Positions 57,101-64,000 are shown, numbered from the stretch's first letter. The stretch: 64,000 nucleotides of DNA from Prevotella histicola JCM 15637 = DNF00424 (GCF_000613925.1 NZ_BAJX01000013.1:1-64000); one strand, 5' to 3'. Program-made: numbers and translations. The notes: generated from the letters alone by a model not told the origin.

Positions 57101-57837
57101 ATTTGTGGAATCTTGATTTGAGTAAGAATGACTTTGAAACCATCTCTCTTGATAAGCTTCCAGAGCTGGAGCAGTTGTGGTTGAACTCTAATAAGCTGAC
57201 GAAGGTTGATGTTTCAAAGAACACTAAGCTGCGTGTCCTCAATGTTGTTGACAACAAGCTGAAGTTCTCTACGATGCCTCTTCCTGAGAGTAACGGCAGA
57301 AAGTTCGATAAATACTCTTATAATCTCCAGGCTCCTATCGATGTTCAGTGCGTCAATGGTAAGGTTGATCTGAGCTCTGAGGCTGTTATTGCGGGTAAAC
57401 CTACTACTTATCGTTGGTTCGATGGTAAGGTTCAGTCTGTTGACGGCGTGCTGCAGGGTGAGGAATTAACTGCGAACGATGAGTATACAGTTGAGAATGG
57501 TGTGACAACCTTGAAGCTTACGGACACCTTTACGAAGCTGGTATGTATTCTTGCGAACGAGAACTTCCCTAATGCACTGTTGAATACGAACTATATTACC
57601 TTCACACCGACTGACGGTATTGACGAGGTCAAGGCTGGTGAAGAGGTGAAAGTACAGTTCGTTGCTGGCGGAATTAACGTTCTTGGTGCTCGAAACCACA
57701 CGCTTGCAGTCTATACGATAGATGGCAAACTGGCTTATCAGAGCAAGGTTAATACTGATGAGCAGCGTGTTTCTCTGGCTCCAGGTGCATACATCGTGCG
57801 TGTAGGCAACAGAGCTTCTAAAGTTGTTATCAAGTAA
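54124..57837 (+). CDS. Large secreted leucine-rich-repeat protein with T9SS C-terminal domain
   Basis: A 1237-residue protein. Signal peptide about residues 1-28 (ending VQA-QEE). Three leucine-rich-repeat blocks (about residues 140-330, 555-690 and 935-1050) have repeats of about 20 residues such as LKTLDLSKNPKLFTLSCDRN and LRTLDISHNKFTRLLL. They are separated by beta-rich linkers (ITKNGANTQFIWKKKDGQPL). The C-terminal LAVYTIDGKLAYQSKVNTDEQRVSLAPGAYIVRVGNRASKVVIK is a T9SS sorting domain. LRR surface proteins of oral Bacteroidetes such as BspA bind host proteins and other bacteria. Third gene of the operon, 5 bp after the protease. Confidence 0.85.
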   Translation: MKNRFTFLSSTFLLLMTMLLSSLAVQAQEEQIIRFHTNIPAKAKSAGIPAQVSFVLGASDDDQTVSIDCGSGDQEFDVKKAIIGVESGEQTIKGSLFTGTVTDEGWVTITGDPTNIYYFNASGNEIDKIEFSKNLRIKVLNLEHNTLNALDINNLKSLQVIYLQDNPFTASTPLMIGNLPDLVVLEIPQIGHISPDFTLRNFPNLRSFDAYHTLGLKTVDPAGCPKLQRLSLDMTNVETVDISKNPELQILNVGDSRVKSLDLSNNPKITQLYISHSSGTVNTDVKFDNIDVTHCPELYYFYCGGNNLKTLDLSKNPKLFTLSCDRNLLRNLDVSNNPALYSVNVRYNYMDFATLPWPGNWFEYYHEQNPMELNDTYKVGDVIDLSNRVLRARTTTDAKLYRVPKADPTKPVELDDSYYSYADGKVTLKKALDDEVFVQFTNSVLRDYPIRTENFRVKTVADFGKDVKAIELTSLGSAGSPVKMSVGILGASEANPVTVKVDLGDGETTPIQIKSDHPSQANIDAIRTGSGNIIVYVPQDRYVTTLESDGQYIDNIDLSALTELRVLTLKNAGLMTIDLGYNNKLQKLDLSGNQLRRVDLRGPSSYFYKSKLSDINVSHNQLDSLLFNDLYAVRTLNISHNNLNSLDVSDADNLRTLDISHNKFTRLLLNHSELVEDINASDNALTEVKIPPVAPVQKLNVSGNYFTLATMPNDFGLARGKFIYAPQHILEISKSSPGIDLSEQNITKNGANTQFIWKKKDGQPLQLGTDYTISNGSAKFINLALDSIYCEMTHPAYPDFQGANVFKTTYVHPIAYPRYELANFTTINRTDSVALSLASPVDGTSVYFEWNGDGNVTQYTLGTTYKLFRAKSKENTKVRVLVAEANDKLKIFSVSGVKMSQADLSGLKDAKVITVAEAELPAITLPATAPNLTDLNLDGNELTEIDLSKFPKLFALSLVNNKLKTFDLSPAKSLGLAYLSGNKMKEIKFDNPHLWNLDLSKNDFETISLDKLPELEQLWLNSNKLTKVDVSKNTKLRVLNVVDNKLKFSTMPLPESNGRKFDKYSYNLQAPIDVQCVNGKVDLSSEAVIAGKPTTYRWFDGKVQSVDGVLQGEELTANDEYTVENGVTTLKLTDTFTKLVCILANENFPNALLNTNYITFTPTDGIDEVKAGEEVKVQFVAGGINVLGARNHTLAVYTIDGKLAYQSKVNTDEQRVSLAPGAYIVRVGNRASKVVIK

Positions 57838-57868
57838 ATAACACGTTCTAAATAGCCCGATGAAGGGT

Positions 57869-57906
57869 AGAGAGGGTATGTCCGAAAGGCATATCCTCTC
57901 TTTTTT
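57869..57906 (+). terminator. Terminator of the secreted-protein operon
   Basis: AGAGAGGGTATG / CATATCCTCTCT stem with one mismatch followed by TTTTTT. Confidence 0.75.
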
Positions 57907-58020
57907 ATGCGTAAAGAGGATGCTTCTTATGTGGAATATACTTTACATTTGATTTTCTCATTATAGCTTTTTCCTGCCTTTCTTTATACCTTAAAATCGG
58001 TTAGATATGACCTTATAGGG

Positions 58021-58196
58021 AAAAAGTATATACCTTTTCGGCAAAAAGTATATACTTTTCAGTCAAAAAGTATATACTTTTCAGGCAAAACGATAGTACT
58101 TTTTGGGCAAAACGATAGTACTTTTTGCCTAAAATGATAGTACTTTTTACCTAAAACGATAGTACTTTTTGCTTAAAACGATAGTACTTTTCTGAA
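58021..58196. repeat. 22-bp-period A-tract array with GTATATAC and GATAGTAC cores (8 units)
   Basis: Eight strict 22-bp units from 58021. Units 1-3 have AAAAAGTATATACTTTT; units 4-8 have AAAACGATAGTACTTTTT. The core differs entirely from the GGGCGTC arrays but the 22-bp spacing and the A-tract/T-tract frame are the same. Units within each sub-block are almost identical, showing recent local duplication. It lies downstream of the LRR gene. Confidence 0.9.
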
Positions 58197-58500
58197 AACA
58201 GCTTAGTTCGTTCTGTTAGAAAGTATGCATGATTTCTGTAAACCGTTGGATATCAATTGCTTACAAAAACATAGCGTTAAACCGCCCAAAACGGGAGTAT
58301 TTGACCGTAAATATACCCTTTGTGAATAGCACCGTCAGAATGATAGTCGGAATTAACAATATTCTATTACAAAATACTTCCCTACGGTTTATGCGGACAT
58401 TCCTCATGAATCGTCGCCGTTCTCTCGGTCCGCTGATTGCGCTGAGCATACTTTTTAGCTGACGAGCAGCGTATTTCAATGCCCTAATGTCTTTATACTT
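58197..58500. other. Non-coding segment of unknown origin, more GC-rich than its surroundings
   Basis: The stretch between the repeat array and the phosphatase promoter is open in several frames on both strands (58229-58462 plus, 58261-58527 minus) without a promoter, ribosome-binding site or recognisable domain. Its base composition (GGTCCGCTGATTGCGCTGAG, TCGTCGCCG) contrasts with the A/T-rich flanks. The author has a weak memory of similar segments recurring in Prevotella intergenic regions. It is listed as a possible dispersed repeat or RNA, not a gene. Confidence 0.3.
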
Positions 58501-58512
58501 ATGGGAATTGCT

Positions 58513-58520
58513 TACCTTTG
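58513..58520 (+). promoter_or_regulatory. -7 promoter motif of the phosphatase gene
   Basis: TACCTTTG, 28 bp before the ATG at 58549. It lies inside the longer frame from 58501 and so supports the later start. Confidence 0.55.
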
Positions 58521-58548
58521 TATGCAACTAAGAATACATCACAACGAT

Positions 58549-59844
58549 ATGAAAAAACATCTTATTTTGCTTTGCGTGTTAGCTTTCTCAGCATCGCTAC
58601 ACGTCGTGGCACAATCAATCAGGAAGCAGATTGAGTCACATCCTGAACTTTCTGCCAACAATTACCTTGCTTATCCCGCACCATCGGGCAAGCTTACGCC
58701 TGCACCTTCGGGCTATCTTCCCGTCTATCTATCGCATTATGGGCGTCACGGTTCGCGCTATCTCATTCATGCGCAGCAATATCTTCGCCCGATCGAAACG
58801 CTTCAGCGGGCTGATTCGGCTGGCGTTCTGACCAATGAAGGCAAGGAAGTTCTCAAGAAATTACGCCTCATGTACACCGAATCCTATAAACGTTGGGGCG
58901 AACTGACACTGCTTGGCGCCCAGCAACATCAGCAGATCGCACGGAGAATGTACAATCGTTTCCCCTCAGTCTTCCGTGATTCAGTCTGGGTAGATGCCAA
59001 GTCTACGGATGTTATCCGCTGCATTCTTTCCATGGAGAACGAGCTGCAGGAGCTCATTCGGCATAATCCTCGCCTCAGAATCAGGCATGATGCAAGTGCG
59101 CATGACATGTATTACATGAATCAATCGGACAAGAAACTCTCCCATCAAAAGGACAGTAGCGCCGTAAAGAAGACGATTGACGAGTGGGCAAAGCGCAATA
59201 TTGACACGCAACCTCTGATGTCCCGCCTCTTTAAGGACAAGGAATACGTGGCAAAGAAGGTGGACGCATCGCAGCTTACATTCGACCTTTTCAGTCTTGC
59301 AAGCATTGTTCAGAACTCAGAAATACGCCATTCGCTCTCATTATACAACCTCTTTACACCCGAAGAACTGTATCGGCTCTGGCAAAGAAGCAATGCTTGG
59401 TGGTATTTACGCTATGCCAGCGCACCGCAAAGTGGAGGCAATCAACCCTTCTCGCAGCGTAATCTCTTGCGTAAGATCATCACTGATGCCGACTCTTGTC
59501 TGGCTCTTCCTCATCCAGGAGCAACACTTCGCTTCGGACATGACACGATGGTTATGCCGCTGACATGCCTGCTTAATCTTAATAATAGCGACATCCGAGT
59601 GTCAGATATAGACAGTCTTGCCCTTAAAGGTTGGAGTTCCACACGCATTGTTCCCATGGCAGCAAACATTCAGTTCGTGTTCTTTAAGAATCCGAAGCGT
59701 CCGAAAGATGATGTTCTTGTGAAGGTTCTGCTCAATGAAGAGGAAGTAACGCTGCCACTTCCCAAGACTTCCACACCGTATTATTACAAGTGGAGTGACT
59801 TTAAGAAGTACTATCTTGCCAAGCTGAATGCCTATCGCGGATAA
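58549..59844 (+). CDS. Histidine-type acid phosphatase (possible MINPP-like phytase)
   Basis: Start at 58549 (MKKHLILLCVLAFSASLHVVAQS, signal peptide) gives a 431-residue exported protein. The histidine-phosphatase motif is HYGRHGSRYL with nucleophile His67 and Arg66/Arg70. The proton-donor pair HD is at 331-332 in RFGHDTMVMPL. Two-domain histidine phosphatases of Bacteroides and related genera include MINPP-like phytases; activity on phytate is inferred from family, not shown. Single gene with its own promoter motif and terminator. Confidence 0.83.
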   Translation: MKKHLILLCVLAFSASLHVVAQSIRKQIESHPELSANNYLAYPAPSGKLTPAPSGYLPVYLSHYGRHGSRYLIHAQQYLRPIETLQRADSAGVLTNEGKEVLKKLRLMYTESYKRWGELTLLGAQQHQQIARRMYNRFPSVFRDSVWVDAKSTDVIRCILSMENELQELIRHNPRLRIRHDASAHDMYYMNQSDKKLSHQKDSSAVKKTIDEWAKRNIDTQPLMSRLFKDKEYVAKKVDASQLTFDLFSLASIVQNSEIRHSLSLYNLFTPEELYRLWQRSNAWWYLRYASAPQSGGNQPFSQRNLLRKIITDADSCLALPHPGATLRFGHDTMVMPLTCLLNLNNSDIRVSDIDSLALKGWSSTRIVPMAANIQFVFFKNPKRPKDDVLVKVLLNEEEVTLPLPKTSTPYYYKWSDFKKYYLAKLNAYRG

Positions 59845-59900
59845 AAACCATAAGCCTTCCTCGGCTGAAGGTCTATAGTAAAAACCCGGAATCATAAAAC

Positions 59901-59940
59901 AAAGAATAGGGACAGACGCTCTTGTCTGCCCCTATTCTTT
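59901..59940. terminator. Bidirectional terminator between phosphatase and tmRNA genes
   Basis: AAAGAATAGGG-CAGAC / GTCTG-CCCCTATTCTTT stem, between convergent transcription units. Confidence 0.7.
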
Positions 59941-59962
59941 TGATGTTTTCTCATTTCTGATG

Positions 59963-60360
59963 TGGACCTGGTGGGAGTCGAACCCACGTCCGCACAAGGA
60001 AACCATACGCTTTCTACACGTTTATTCCAGACTTTGGTTTTCGTATGTCGGCAAGACCTGGACCACCAACCGACATCTTATCCTCTAAATCTTCATCAGT
60101 GCAGCGAGGCATACACTGACTATTTCCGATTGAACCTGCATCGCTTACTCTCCGGATTCGGAACAACATCCTCGGAGCGATGTCTCGTTCAGCTATCTAA
60201 TAGCCGAATAAAGCCAGTAACCTACTGTACTTCGGTTAGGCAGCGAGAGCGTAATTGTTTTCGCCAATTAATTGTTTGATAGCTGATATTTAGGAGCAAA
60301 CTAACGACGCTCCGCGTGCTTACGTACCATTTCGTCTTGCCGTCAAATCCAAACAAGCCC
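59963..60360 (-). ncRNA. ssrA: Transfer-messenger RNA (tmRNA), tag GENNYALAA
   Basis: The minus strand begins GGGCTTGTTTGGATTTGACGG at 60360 and ends CGGACGTGGGTTCGACTCC.. CAGGTCCA at 59963, forming the tRNA-like acceptor and T arms; GGGCTTG pairs with CAGGTCC with G-U pairs. The tag frame at 60265-60236 reads GGC GAA AAC AAT TAC GCT CTC GCT GCC TAA, GENNYALAA. CCA is not encoded. It releases stalled ribosomes and tags unfinished proteins for proteolysis. The 35 bp before the 5' end up to the promoter probably include a leader removed by processing. Confidence 0.96.
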
Positions 60361-60451
60361 ATAGTACAATGAGGATTTCTGTGCTTTTGATGGAAAAAAT
60401 ATTCCCTTCATTGCGCTTTCATGCCTCATTCAGTTCATTTGAACTGGGTTG

Positions 60452-60483
60452 CAAAAGTAATCAGACTTTGCGAATTTACCAAA
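60452..60483 (-). promoter_or_regulatory. Promoter of ssrA
   Basis: -33 TTTG (60480-60483), 20-bp spacer, -7 TACTTTTG (60452-60459) on the minus strand. Transcription would start near 60445, about 85 nt before the mature 5' end, implying a processed leader. Confidence 0.65.
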
Positions 60484-60506
60484 TGTTTGGCGCTTTTTTA
60501 ATAAAA

Positions 60507-60546
60507 ATTGCCAGCCTCGTACATCTTATTGTGTGAGGCTGGCAAT
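60507..60546 (-). terminator. Terminator of the M20 dipeptidase gene
   Basis: ATTGCCAGCCTC / GAGGCTGGCAAT perfect 12-bp stem; on the minus strand it is followed by TTTTTATTAAAAAA. It separates the gene from ssrA. Confidence 0.75.
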
Positions 60547-60570
60547 GTTTTTATAGGATTATCTCCTCGT

Positions 60571-61931
60571 TTATGCTTCTTTATCGTACTCCAAATGGAA
60601 GTTGATAATTGTTTCAATACCCTTTAGCCAGAGATCAACAGGCATATTCTCGTTTGGAGAATGGATGGCATTTGATTCCAGACCGAAGCCCATGAGGACA
60701 CTCTTAGCACCAAGTAGCTTTTCAAAGGTTGAGATAATTGGAATAGAACCACCAATGCGAACAGGCAATGGGCGCTTTCCAAAGACAGTCTCGAAACCTC
60801 TTTCGGCAGCTTTATATGCTGGGAAGTCGATAGGACAGACGTATCCGTAGCCACCATGGTGCTTCTCCACCTTAACTGTTACTGTGTCTGGAGCAACACG
60901 ATTGAAGTAGTCTACTACTAATTGGCTGATCTTGTTGTGATCTTGATGGGGTACAAGGCGTGATGAAATCTTTGCATATGCCTTTGAAGGTATGACTGTT
61001 TTGGCACCATCACCCGTATATCCACCCCAAATACCGCATACATCGAATGAAGGGCGATAGCCTGTGCGCTCAATTGTGCTGTAGCCTTCCTCGCCGAAGA
61101 GAGCCTTTACGCCGATAGACTTCTTGTATTCTTCCTCATTGAAAGGTATAGAAGCAACGAGTTTGCGCTCCTCGTCTGATGCTTCTTCCACATCATCATA
61201 GAAACCAGGAATACGTATTTTGCCGTCAGGACCAGTGACATCTGCTATCAACTTACAAAGAACATTGATAGGATTAGCTACTGCACCGCCGAAAGTTCCT
61301 GAGTGTAAGTCGTGGTCAGGACCAGTAACTTCAATCTGCCAGTAGGACAATCCGCGCAGGCCAGTGGTGATAGAAGGTACGTCAGGACTAATGATTCCCG
61401 TATCAGATACGAGGATTACGTCACATTTCAGTAAGTCTTTATGCTCTTCAATGAATGGACCAAGACTTCCAGAGCCAATCTCCTCTTCACCTTCAAAGAT
61501 GAATTTCATGTTATGTTTCAGCAGGTTATGCTTGTTCAGATACTCAAAAGCCTTTGCCTGCATGAATGATTGTCCCTTATCATCGTCTGCTCCACGTGCC
61601 AGATATGCCCATCCTTAATGACTGGTTCGAATGGTTCTGTCTTCCATAGCTCGAATGGTTCAGCTGGCATCACATCATAATGACCATAAACAAGGACGGT
61701 CTTTGCCTTTGGATCAACCATTCTTTCAGCATAAACCATTGGATTTCCCTTTGATGGCATGACCTCAGCTTTGTCTACTCCTGCCTGCAACAAGAGCTCT
61801 TTCCAGCGTTCTGCACAACGTACCATGTCCTCTTTATGAGCTGTTTGTGCACTTACGCTTGGTATGCGTATCAGACTGAATAGCTCCTCGAGCATTCTGT
61901 CTTTGTTCTCTTCTACATATTTCTTAATCAT
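60571..61931 (-). CDS. M20-family dipeptidase, frameshifted
   Basis: Joining two frames gives about 453 residues. Motifs in order: SVSAQTAHKEDMVRCAERW, VLVYGHYDVMPAE (first metal His), DDDKGQ, EGEEEIGSGSL (catalytic/metal Glu), VSDTG and SIPIISTFEKLLGAKSVLMGFGLESNAIHSPNE (last His). At 61599-61600 one base is missing (GGG read as GG on the coding strand); restoring it turns GHIWHVEQTM into GHIWARGADDDKGQSFMQAKAFEYL. It is a cytosolic zinc peptidase, probably hydrolysing dipeptides such as cytosol nonspecific-type substrates. The product is near full length, so the break is probably an artefact. Confidence 0.87.
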
Positions 61932-61964
61932 AGTTATTTGGTATTTTATGGTGTTATATCTTTC

Positions 61965-62363
61965 CTATTTGAATGTAATTAATTCCTCCATGACACTGAT
62001 GAATGATTCAACTAATGGAAAGTAAGGTTTCACTTCATCTTCTGTTGCATTATACATATCATCATAATCTCCTGATTGACGCAGTTCATACAAACGTGAG
62101 AACAACCTTCCATATGTCTTATCTATCATCCCAGTTGATACAAACTGCTGCCCAATAATATGAATAGTCCCCGCATGTGTCTTGGCTGATAGACCTTTAT
62201 CTAGCAATAAAGCCTGTGCCATGTGGTAAACCGTGTAATATAAACGATTGCCAACAAGCGTCCAATGCCCGAGCTTAGCGTTATCATAAGCTTCCTTTAG
62301 AACCGACTTCGCCTTCTGTATTCTGTAGGTTACGAGTACTCTTCTCTCACCGTTTTTTAGCAT
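61965..62363 (-). CDS. HEPN-domain protein (MNT partner)
   Basis: A 132-residue helical protein with HEPN features (YRIQKAKSVLKEAYDNAKLGHWTLVGNRLYYTVYHMAQALLLDKGLSAKTHAGTI; LFSRLYELRQSGDYDDMYNATEDEVKPYF). It overlaps the nucleotidyltransferase gene by 7 bp, the usual HEPN-MNT toxin-antitoxin layout. The classic RX4-6H RNase motif of the toxin class is not seen; the sequence reads LRQSGDYDDMYN, closer to the PF05168-type HEPN. So it may not be an active RNase. Confidence 0.78.
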   Translation of the reverse strand: MLKNGERRVLVTYRIQKAKSVLKEAYDNAKLGHWTLVGNRLYYTVYHMAQALLLDKGLSAKTHAGTIHIIGQQFVSTGMIDKTYGRLFSRLYELRQSGDYDDMYNATEDEVKPYFPLVESFISVMEELITFK

Positions 62364-62686
62364 AAAGCAATCCCATCTAGTTCTATATTATCCCGGAAAG
62401 GAGTGTGAGAGCGAGTGCTCCATTCTTTTAAAGTATATACAATAGGATGAATCATCGCATTGATTTCCCAGCCAAGTTCCCAGAATGGATAAGTGAACTT
62501 ATCATGGTCTGCCACCTCTATCTTATCCTTGTCTAATAGGATAAGAATATCCCAATCGGAATCCTCACGAGCTTCACCACGTGCCTGAGAACCGAAGAGT
62601 ATTATCTTTCCATTCTCTGGTTTTAACTTCATTGCAACGTTGCGAATGGAGTTAAATACGTCTGTATGTTTCATCCTCGTAGTCAT
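62357..62686 (-). CDS. MNT-type minimal nucleotidyltransferase
   Basis: A 109-residue protein with the nucleotidyltransferase signature LFGSQARGEAREDSDWDILILL (GSxARG..SDxD, about residues 31-52), the metal ligands in DWD. MNT proteins can modify and neutralise HEPN partners. The promoter motif at 62694 places the transcription start near 62687, so Met5 at 62674 (after a GAGG) may be the true start, or the mRNA is leaderless. Confidence 0.85.
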   Translation of the reverse strand: MTTRMKHTDVFNSIRNVAMKLKPENGKIILFGSQARGEAREDSDWDILILLDKDKIEVADHDKFTYPFWELGWEINAMIHPIVYTLKEWSTRSHTPFRDNIELDGIALC

Positions 62687-62693
62687 TTGCTCG

Positions 62694-62701
62694 CAAATTT
62701 A
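62694..62701 (-). promoter_or_regulatory. -7 promoter motif of the HEPN-MNT pair
   Basis: TAAATTTG on the minus strand with CTTG about 20 bp upstream; immediately before the MNT start. Confidence 0.5.
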
Positions 62702-62859
62702 AGCATGATTTATGACTTTTGCAAGTTTTTCCTTTGGTTTTTCTTTTTTGTTTCTTCGTCTGATACAGGTGTTTCCTGCCTCTTGTAACAAATAGAATAG
62801 CTTTCTTTGAGTATTGCTTGTAATGTTATTAATGTAAAGATGATTCATAGTTCATTTTC

Positions 62860-62969
62860 AATAGGTGCCTTTTTGCGTTGTAAAAGACGCCCTTTTGCAT
62901 TGTAAAAGATGCCCTTTTGACATGCAAAAGGTGCCCTTTTAAACTTCAAAAGGGCACCTTTTAGAATGC
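62860..62969. repeat. 22-bp-period A-tract array upstream of the HEPN-MNT pair (5 units)
   Basis: Units at 62860 (diverged, AATAGGTGCCTTTTT), 62882, 62904, 62926 and 62948. Cores: GGTGCC, GACGCCC, GATGCCC, GGTGCCC, GGGCACC. Units 4-5 make a perfect hairpin around AAACTTC. It lies between mfd (ending 63071) and the MNT gene, same strand. The rest of the gap shows only the promoter at 62694. Confidence 0.86.
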
Positions 62970-63070
62970 TATCTGCAATCATTTGAAAGACTGATAGTTA
63001 CAAGCCCGGAGAAAAGAGGCTTCCTGTCATCTTGTAGATAATTGTGGAATAGACTTTGTAAAAGTGTTTC

Positions 63071-64000
63071 TTAAGATTGCTTTTTGTCTATCTCTCTTAA
63101 GACTTTAACTGCATCCTCTACACTCTTCACGTCATTTACCACCATAGAACGTTTACCGTTCCGTTCTTTCAGGTTGCAACGACGGGGATGATAACCTATG
63201 TAATTAAGTACTTTGTCAAAGGCTTCACTCTGATAGTACATACTGTTTGGGTTGGAAACGAACTGCATCTGCATGCGTCCTTGCTTGAGAATAATCTTCT
63301 CACAGCCCAATCGTTTACCCACTCTTCGCAGTGCAACGACCTGCATAAGTTCCTCTCCTTGGCGTGGAATAGGTCCAAATCGGTCTTGAAGACGTTTACG
63401 ATAAGCATCAAGATCTTCATCTTTCTCTATATTATCCAGCTCCCGATAGAGTAGCATGCGCTCAGAACTTCCTGGTACATAGTTATCAGGGAAGTACATC
63501 TCAAGGTCGCTTTCAACAGCACAATCATCAATGAAATCATCGCCTGTAATCTGCTTTCCTTCGTTCATCTCCTCTTCATAGAGATCCTGGAACTCATCAT
63601 TTTTCAATTCGGTGACTGCCTGACTGAGTATCTTCTGATAGGTCTCATAGCCTAAGTCCTCCATGAAGCCACTCTGTTCAGAGCCTAAGAGATTGCCGGC
63701 ACCGCGTATGTCTAGGTCTTGCATAGCAAGGTTGAAACCACTACCGAGGTCGGAGAAGGTCTCAAGAGCTTCCAGGCGGCGGCGTGCTTCTGGGTTCAGT
63801 GCTGATAAAGGTGGTGCTAAGAGATAACAGAAGGCTTTCTTATTCGAGCGTCCCACACGTCCACGCATCTGGTGAAGGTCGGATAATCCGAAGCGATGGG
63901 CATCATTAATAATGATGGTATTGGCGTTAGAGATGTCTATTCCGTTCTCTACTATGGTTGTGGAAAGCAGTACATCATAATCATAATTCATGAAGCCAAT
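63071..64000 (-). CDS. mfd: Transcription-repair coupling factor Mfd, C-terminal part (runs off right edge)
   Basis: About 310 residues of Mfd. The frame is still open at the window edge (IGFMNYDYDVLLSTTIVENGIDISNANTIIINDAHRFGLSDLHQMRGRVGRSNKKAFCYLL), covering the end of the helicase motor with motif VI (QMRGRVGRSNK). The TRG/AAA-associated segment SDLGSGFNLAMQDLDIRGAGNLLGSEQSGFMEDLGYETYQKIL and the C-terminal D7-like domain follow. It removes stalled RNA polymerase and recruits UvrA. The N-terminal UvrB-like and RNAP-binding domains lie outside. The listed end is the window edge, not the gene start. Confidence 0.94.
   Translation of the reverse strand: MGFMNYDYDVLLSTTIVENGIDISNANTIIINDAHRFGLSDLHQMRGRVGRSNKKAFCYLLAPPLSALNPEARRRLEALETFSDLGSGFNLAMQDLDIRGAGNLLGSEQSGFMEDLGYETYQKILSQAVTELKNDEFQDLYEEEMNEGKQITGDDFIDDCAVESDLEMYFPDNYVPGSSERMLLYRELDNIEKDEDLDAYRKRLQDRFGPIPRQGEELMQVVALRRVGKRLGCEKIILKQGRMQMQFVSNPNSMYYQSEAFDKVLNYIGYHPRRCNLKERNGKRSMVVNDVKSVEDAVKVLREIDKKQS

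Noticed and set aside
58229-58527. Overlapping short frames on both strands upstream of the phosphatase
   Set aside because: No promoter, ribosome-binding site or domain; listed as a segment of unknown nature instead.
59962-60279. Plus-strand 105-residue frame MDLVGVEPTSAQ...
   Set aside because: It is the complement of the tmRNA gene, a well-known source of false proteins.

Overview
The window reads as chromosome of a Bacteroidales bacterium, most likely an oral-type Prevotella. Evidence: most leader regions carry the Bacteroidetes -7 promoter motif TAnnTTTG; secreted proteins end in type IX secretion (T9SS)-like C-terminal domains; the tmRNA encodes the tag GENNYALAA; and outer-membrane barrels, a class I DhnA-type aldolase and a full menaquinone cluster are present. 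No species call is made. 

Layout. 1-1747: two outer-membrane barrel genes on the minus strand, the first running off the left edge. About 2040-9540: an accessory island. It holds a 5'-truncated helicase fragment of a mobile-element methylase/helicase, an AbiEi/AbiEii toxin-antitoxin pair with a palindromic operator, a 198-bp MITE-like element with 30/31-matching terminal inverted repeats and a 6-bp target duplication, and a coupled operon of XRE regulator, HTH protein, Toprim/RecA-type primase-helicase and excisionase-like HTH protein. No integrase or relaxase is seen, so it looks like a decayed mobilizable element. 10212-16651: men operon menI-menF-menD-menB-menC-menE from one promoter. 17389-27576: doxX, an alanine/sodium symporter, yitT, mnmA, fbaB, a PMCA-type calcium ATPase and aroB. 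27971-30939: an outer-membrane barrel with a carboxypeptidase-like domain. 31354-36844: hslR, pth and rplY on the minus strand, then nusB, yajC, ybbR, coaE and a DUF5606-like gene on the plus strand. 37002-43745: stress genes (hsp20, DUF488, hemerythrin, Crp/Fnr regulator), a TlpA-like thioredoxin, a CaCA antiporter, a secreted protein and a small Gly-rich protein. 43884-45421: preQ1-I riboswitch candidate, queuosine-precursor transporter and queF. 46665-49697: a biotin-dependent-type carboxyltransferase, a HEAT-like protein and an HD protein. 50131-57837: three consecutive secreted proteins (beta-domain protein, subtilase, LRR protein). 58549-64000: histidine phosphatase, tmRNA, M20 dipeptidase, HEPN/MNT pair and the C-terminal part of Mfd.

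Two window-wide patterns stand out. First, nine intergenic arrays share a repeat period of 22 bp (one is 21/22) despite different core sequences. Most consist of an A-tract, a short core and a T-tract; several have exactly five units, and one folds into a perfect 40-bp-arm inverted repeat. Second, six otherwise conserved genes (menB, the barrel at 27971, rplY, the CaCA antiporter, the carboxyltransferase twice, the M20 dipeptidase) are broken by seven one-base losses. All seven are explained by one missing G or C in a G/C run, which points to a systematic sequence error rather than real gene loss.
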